DNA from: Gymnogyps californianus
Taxonomy: Eukaryota; Chordata; Aves; Accipitriformes; Cathartidae
Length of the DNA: 64,000 nucleotides
Direction: 5' to 3'
Assembly (NCBI RefSeq): GCF_018139145.2
Contig: NC_059471.1
Coordinates: 88,186,520-88,250,519, forward strand
Shown: positions 58,187 through 64,000 of the stretch, one piece after another
Numbering within the stretch: the first letter of the stretch is position 1
Layout: each line of letters opens with the position of its first letter
The notes under the pieces: generated by a model
Database searches by the model: none
Told to the model about the DNA's origin: nothing
What the model saw: only the letters and a program-made list of their open reading frames with translations
Made by a program: the position numbers and the translations under genes

Positions 58187-60872
58187 AGAGAAAAGAAAAA
58201 AAGAAAAAGTGTGGTCTATATTTTGATGTTAGCTCCAACTGCAGTTGTCCTTTGTCACTTGTCATGCTGGATTACTCAATGCTCTCTAGCCAGGGCAAAA
58301 CACAAATACATTCCTAGCTGCAGCAACAAATGACAGACTTATTTAGCTGTGCTTCCCTCTGCTGATCTGTCCCACTCCAGAATCTGCACTGGCTTCTCCC
58401 TGTTCCCACATACAATTAATGGAAAGGGTATTCACAGATAAAGCTTTTACATGTGGGTATATAAACTGGGATACTGAAAATGATTTATCTCCTTAAGTTG
58501 TACCTATTTGGCCACTTGGTAGCTGTCAAGATAAAACATGAGAAGCACTGTATGCAGGACTTATACCACTGATACCAAAACCAGCTCCAGAAGTTATACC
58601 TAAACATAATGCTGAAGACCAACATACACTTTTCACTTGTGCTTACAGAAATTTAACCGAAGACAGCTTGATGCTTGAACTTGTACCCCAAAAACTCAAA
58701 GACCTGAAGCAGACTCTTTCAGATGAGTCTTACCCTATTAGACTGATCTTAAGAACACTATGTGAATCCTATCAGTTTTCCTAATGAAGGGCTTAAATGA
58801 TGTAAGATAAAAGCGTTATTAAAAACAAGACACTACACTGTATCTTGCAGAGTTCAGCTCTTACTAGTTGGAAATGTTTTAACCCAATATAAACGTTACA
58901 TTACTGTTCTAAAATATGTTTATGTCTACAGGCTAACACAGGATCATAAATATATTTTATGTATTATTACTTCCTCTACTCAATTCACACACACACAAAA
59001 AATCCAAAATATAAAAACTCACTAGTCTCTGAAGTAATTAATAGCTTTTATAATTTAAAATACAAATAAGTGTAAGCATTACTGCTTAAATGATCCAGTA
59101 GCTCTTAAAACCACCAAGAACAATACAACCTTATCTGTATATTCACTGGATACCAAAGTAAAAATATATGGGAAATTAATTTTTAAGAAGCCCAACAAAA
59201 GCACAGGATCTTAAATCCTATTAATTCACTGAGAGGTGAAAAATACACAAAGTTGTATCTTATCACACAAAATTAACATTGTTAAAACAAAACAGCACAG
59301 TTTAAGTAATTCCTAACTTGAATACCTGTACTGTTACTAGCCTGTGAGAGAGTTGCTTACAAAGTTTTGTAATTCTCTACTGTTGACAAATACTTAAGAT
59401 TCTCAGGAACTAGAAAACAACATTTTTTGTCTATTCTTCAACAGAACAGTAGAAAAAGCAAGTTCTCTTTTAACCTCTTAATACATACAATGATCAGTTG
59501 AATTTTAGATCACCTGTTACAAAGATTCCTCTGATATTTAAAGTAAATCATTACATTTCACACCGTCAATAACTTTTGACTGTATTATGTGCCTTGTGTA
59601 GAACCAAAAGTATGTGTAACTTTGCAGGATCAGGGCTTACTTCTAACTGCTGTGTAACAGCACAAGCGCTGAAGATACAACAACAAAAACACCCTGCAGA
59701 TTTAACAGCAGGTGCTAGTTTTCATTTGTAAATAAAAAAATCTGTACTTAAAACACTTAAAATCTACAGTCACTATGTTTTGATTATATTGATAACAATT
59801 ATCATGACATATGCCCTACATACTGTATGAAGCTCTAAAATCTCTGGAAAGCAAGAAGCAACTTGTGGAAAACAGTAAGAACGACTGAAATAAAACTTGA
59901 CACAAGTGACCTTGTTTTAAAATGTCCTTTCCATATGAAGTCACTTAAAAACATTTATTGTAAACCTACCTGTTCTCCAGCCACTGTACATACTATTGCC
60001 TAATAATCAGATGACAATACTTTTAGATGTTTGCCTTCTACGGGTTTATTAGAAAAATAAATGCTATCTGTTTGTTCCTCCTAATAGGTTGGGAATCTTA
60101 CCTATTTAATGGCATGCGGCCCTAGCTAAATGATGAATCCTGTCTATTGCTTTTCAAATGCACCAACCTTCTCAAAAACACTGGATGGTGTCATCAAACA
60201 AAACCTGATGTTCTGAATGATGGTGTCCGTATGCCTCCAGCGTCTTCTATCATGGCGCAGCCAGGCCTGAACAGCTTCATACAGCTCTATCTCTGGAAAC
60301 CTGCTCAGATGATCATTATCCAAGTAAGACATGAGCTTCTCAAAGCTCAGATATGAAAGGAAGTCAGGTCTGGACATGAGTGGCACAAAATTCTCTAGCA
60401 GAAAGGAGTCCAATTTTTCCCTGACTCCTTCGATGTTTACACCAAAATCATCCAGAAGTCTCATAATTTCTGCACAGTTTTCTAAGCAGATTTTAGCTAA
60501 GAGAAAAGAGCAGCAAAATTTTACCACCTCTATAAGCTGGACATACATGGCAGCCTGTAGGATTTCATGAACAGTGTTCATACTCAGTTCAATAGTTCCA
60601 TAGTACATGAATTGGAGGACATGACTGAAGCCTGTAGCTGTCAGACCTTTCAAATGGATTTTGTCCTGATCTCGTTCTCGCATATCAGCTGTGAACATAA
60701 TCCTGAAGTAATCACTCTGGGTGGCAAGCAGTGCTTTATGAGCCTGAAATTGGTGGTCTTCAATGACAAGTGTGACATCAAGAAGCAATCCCTCCTCATA
60801 CAGTGCTCTGAATCCAGCAGAGACACTGGTGTCATGGATGGAGGAGCTAAACCCTTCCACGTCCCCTGCCAT
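50109..60872 (-). CDS. KLHL15: KLHL15 (kelch-like 15, CUL3 substrate adaptor), two coding exons
   Basis: KLHL15 recruits substrates to the Cullin-3 RING ubiquitin ligase; reported targets are the PP2A subunit B56beta, CtIP/RBBP8 and doublecortin. Coding exons 60872-60168 (235 codons) and 51218-50109 (369 codons plus stop) join in phase 0 at Lys|Val to give 604 aa, exactly the human length, with near-identity throughout. Residues 31-98 form the BTB domain (LLDVTLVIEDHQFQAHKALL ... YYGTIEL), which binds CUL3. Residues about 130-237 form the BACK domain. From about residue 310 onward come the kelch repeats with Gly-Gly doublets (LLGGEELG, ITGGITSS, VFGGVCV, VLGGLCYNG). Tyr552 in LCYNG, reported as important for binding FRY-motif substrates, is conserved. 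The start is the first ATG after the acceptor. There is no frameshift or premature stop. Confidence 0.98.
51219..60167 (-). other. KLHL15 intron between the coding exons
   Basis: 8.9 kb of AT-rich DNA. Contains a 41-base A tract (58144-58184), a T-run near 52786-52799 and, at about 51735-51950, two short stretches resembling the two promoter boxes of a degraded tRNA-derived SINE on the minus strand (not firm enough to call). I saw no further exon; open frames at 52918-53283 and 53349-53651 have no recognisable features. Confidence 0.65.
58144..58184 (+). repeat. Poly(A)41 with A/G-rich tail
   Basis: Forty-one consecutive A followed by GGAGAGAAAAGAAAAAAAGAAAAAG. No mobile element was recognised on its 5' side, so it may be a simple repeat rather than a retrotransposon tail. 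Length may be inexact. Confidence 0.9.
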
Positions 60873-60879
60873 GAATCAC
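60168..60879 (-). CDS. KLHL15: KLHL15 first coding exon (BTB and BACK)
   Basis: Exon 60879-60168 with seven untranslated bases (GTGATTC) before ATG at 60872-60870; acceptor is TTTTTTTCTTCCCCCCAG. It encodes residues 1-235, MAGDVEGF through SSVFEK. The donor is GTTGGT, a weaker variant than GTAAGT, but the next exon continues the human sequence exactly (VKTSEFYRYSRQLR), so it must be used. Confidence 0.97.
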
Positions 60880-63800
60880 CTGGGGGGAAGAAAAAAATAA
60901 ATAAATAAAAAAAATTTGTTATTTCTAATAACATATCACAAGCCCTTCCTGACCAGATAAATCCTGAGATTGCTTTTATTAAGACTTAAAAGTCTTCACC
61001 ATCCTTTTTGTTTTCTCTTCAGCTGAAAAATCAACTTACGAAACAACTTAAAACACAAACTTTAAATATTTCTCCCCTCAAAATGTTCTCATTTTGAAGA
61101 AAGGGTAATGAACAAGGATAACTATGCGATACTGCCAAAGTGATTCCTCACTCCAAGCTACTTAGTGGTCAGATAATGAATATACAATGCTAAAAAGGTT
61201 GTCACGGTTTTCTTCCTCTCCCCTCCCTCAATTTTTCTAAAGACTTTATCTCAGGGGAGCAATAAAACACCCATTCTTGAATATCAAAGGTTTCAGAAAG
61301 GAAGCTGAACTTCCATAACTTTAGAAACAAGCTCCAGTAGATCTGTACAAGGTATAACCTAAAAAAAAAATTTTAGTCTCTTCAAAAACATGTGCCAATT
61401 TACTCAAAAGTTTTTTCTAGGAAACTGAACATTTTCAGAGATACTACTTAAGTTTGTGTGTTTCACTTCTGTAACAACATAGTCCCTTTCCCCCTCCCTG
61501 TTTCTTAATATAGGGATTAATTAGGTGATGAGATTTATAAACTGCAAAATACTAAGGCAATAGGAAGCACTGACAAGATTAGGTCACAATAAATAGTAAT
61601 CTGTATACTGGATTTAGTGAAGCTTAATTGCTTATTAAGCATTTGAACATTTGCAGATGCAGCGTTACTTACGTGCAAGCTATAGTCAAACTGTAAATAA
61701 GCCAAAAAGAAATTAAAGACTAGCAGGATCCTACCCTGTTAAAGTTAAGGAAGATAAATATTCAATAAAAATCTATATCAAAAACTTTTCAAAATCTAGG
61801 AATTTCTCAAAATCTTGCTCAACTTCCTTGGGTTTAGGTAGGGTAAAGTTGCACAAGGCAGCTTGAACCAATCTAACGACCTGTCACTAGTAAAAAGGGC
61901 AACGGCGCACTCCATTCTCCCTCTCTGTTCTCATTCTGGGGTCTGAGCTCCTGCTGCCTACTTTGAGCCATTTCTGGGGCTCATTGGACGGCTCTAGAAA
62001 GTCAATTCAACTCATAAACCTGACAGAAAACTAAACCAAGGGTGGGGGGCGACAGGGGACAACGACACAAACGCCACCAGCCCCCAGCACACACAAAACC
62101 TCAAAACCAGAGAGCTTTCTGCTTATCAGTGAGCTGACTTCTGACTTGACACTGCAAGAGATATGGCACAAGAACCAACCTGATGCAGAGGGCAGGACAT
62201 CACACTTGAGCAGCAACAGGCACAAATAGTAGCATCTTCCCCTTTTGGCATTAATCAGCTACTAGAATTGGTTCAACCGTTTTTGTTTCACTTTATCACA
62301 CCTTAAATTACACTGCAACATTCACTCAAGTTATTTGTGCATTTAACTCTGAATTTCCTATAACAACTAAAGTTAATAATGTTTTGGTACTGGTAACCTA
62401 CATGAAAAGCTGAATAACACCAACACATTTTAAAAGCTGCTGATTTTCAAGGTTATAGAGCTTTACAGCAGTATACGGACCCAGAAGTGACTCCAGGTTG
62501 GCCCAGGTTTTACAAGTTCAGAGACCAGTTACCATGTTACTCCCACTTCCTCAAGCACCACATCCTGACTGCTGCCATTGTAACTGGAATGTATTTTATT
62601 AGACTCCATCAACGGATAATCATCTCCTCTCCTCAATTCATCAGCACACATCCTGGAAAACAAAACTGGAGACAGTCTTTGTCTATGCAAAACTAAAATG
62701 GTGAGTGGGTGTTTGTAGCCACACCTCATGGAATTAGCACCGCTCCCACACCGTTGAAGCCTGCTGACAGGTTCTGTGCACAATAGAGTAGAGTTAATGC
62801 CGGGAGTGTTCATGACAATTAAGGCCTTATGACAAAATCGAAATTCCTGAAAGTAAGAGCAGCAGCAAGAGAACAAAGCTGACAATCCAATCACTTTCTC
62901 GCCAGTATCCGTGATAGCACACTCCCCTCAACATCACTGAAGACAGAGAGAAAATGCAAACTGCTCTGGAGCTTCATATTGTGAGTCCCTTATTCCTGAA
63001 CACAGCACATGCCTACCAGAAAGAAAAATTACCATCAAATATTCTTCTTAGTTGTTGCCAATTCTTACACAAAAGCAGACAAGGAAAAAATTACTTTACT
63101 AGCTCTTACCACCTCAAAAAGAAGCAACAAATTGAAGAGGAAGCACAAAGCCTGACTTTACAAGATTTTGCTTTCTAATTGGATTTCTGGTATCAAATAA
63201 AAAGGTAAACACTAATATTAACTTTTTTTTCTTCTTTCACTAGAGCACGTGTAACTCCCTCCCTCGCGCCCCCAGTTCTCTCATGTTTAATAATAGTTGA
63301 GCTCATACTTCAGTCTTTCCTGTTTAAGAGATTTAATGGTCACTTGCCTTTAAATGGGCCACCCGTTTTAATAAAATATACTGCAACTTGAAACAACTAT
63401 CTCTCAATTTTGTTTGAAATTGGCCAAGAGGTTCAAAGGTTACTAGGATTCTCAGACAGTACAACTGTGTAAGTTACATTTCTTCAGGAGACCAAGACAT
63501 ATGGCTCAGCTTCAATTCCAAGATCAATGAAAAAAACAGGACAGGACAGTTGGAATTTGCAAATGTGAGACATGAACAGAATAACACAACAACATATTGG
63601 GGGGAAAAAAAAAGTCAGAAATGAAGCAACATTCCCCAGGTGACTGAAGCAACATAGAGTAATCTGAAAATAATGGGATTTCCCATCACACAGGCTCATG
63701 CAGGCAGCAGTCTCATGGAAGGGATTTCTTCAAAAACAGTACATACATTACTGCATATGTGAACAACATAGAAGAACCATACCAGTAAGCTCCAAATACA

Positions 63801-64000
63801 TACTAGGGTCTTTCCCCTTAACTTGAGAAAGATAATTACATTATAGGTACTCTGCAAAAGGAAGGAAATGGACTTTTACATAGGACTGCTGTAAAGGGCC
63901 TCTTTCACCACCCTCAAAGAAGCAAAAAGGAAAAGTTGGCAAGTGAGGGTAAGCAGAAACAAATGGCAGAGGGTAAATGCACCAAATCCAGAGGAGTACC
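60880..64000 (-). other. Upstream of KLHL15 coding exon: probably a 5'-UTR intron
   Basis: Begins at the acceptor of the first coding exon and stays AT-rich to the window edge, with no CpG island or TATA-like promoter. KLHL15 in mammals has non-coding 5' exons, so the promoter is inferred to lie beyond 64000. A short TAAA repeat lies at about 60898-60910 within the polypyrimidine region. No coding segment seen. Confidence 0.6.

Noticed and set aside
57967..58333. Plus-strand frames of 99-116 codons with poly-lysine
   Set aside because: Created by the A41 tract and A/G tail.

Overview
This window is AT-rich vertebrate nuclear DNA, almost certainly from a bird. The evidence is CR1-type LINE fragments, an avian-style solo endogenous-retrovirus LTR of a kind I associate with Neoaves rather than galliforms, small introns for a vertebrate, and three genes in the order and orientation known from the conserved block on human Xp22.11 (APOO minus, CXorf58 plus, KLHL15 minus). 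Nothing bacterial, viral-genomic or CRISPR-like is present.

Layout. (1) 1-8735: intergenic DNA downstream of APOO, with one old CR1 fragment and no supportable exon. (2) 8736-33324, minus strand: APOO, the MICOS subunit MIC26. Seven coding exons join in phase to give 197 codons. A probable eighth exon adds two residues and a stop, for about 199 aa (the human protein is about 198). Its introns hold a CR1 3' end, an inverted older CR1-like piece and a complete solo LTR with a 5-bp target duplication. (3) 32885-33600: a CpG island, the only strongly GC-rich stretch. It lies between APOO and the next gene and looks like a bidirectional promoter, with a full TGACGTCA CRE and a (CGG)8 run. (4) 34426-40641, plus strand: the CXorf58 orthologue. 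I joined five exons, plus one candidate 27-nt exon, into one in-phase reading frame ending at a stop. The N-terminal third could not be found. (5) 40813-44328: the gap between converging genes, with an old LINE reverse-transcriptase fragment, two unexplained open frames and a (TA)8 run. (6) 44329-60879, minus strand: KLHL15, with a long putative 3' UTR. Two coding exons (235 + 369 codons) give 604 aa, exactly the human length, with BTB, BACK and kelch regions. (7) 60880-64000: most likely the first intron in the KLHL15 5' UTR; no promoter-like GC island is present, so the transcription start is probably outside the window.

The three genes do not form a pathway. APOO shapes mitochondrial cristae, KLHL15 is a Cullin-3 substrate adaptor, and CXorf58 is a poorly characterised, testis-enriched protein. 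What they share is old chromosomal neighbourhood, plus the head-to-head promoter of APOO and CXorf58. I found no convincing new biological system. The most useful results are the exon structures, the reassembled CXorf58 reading frame with its candidate micro-exon and missing 5' end, the CRE and CGG elements in the shared promoter, and the intact LTR carrying its own CRE.
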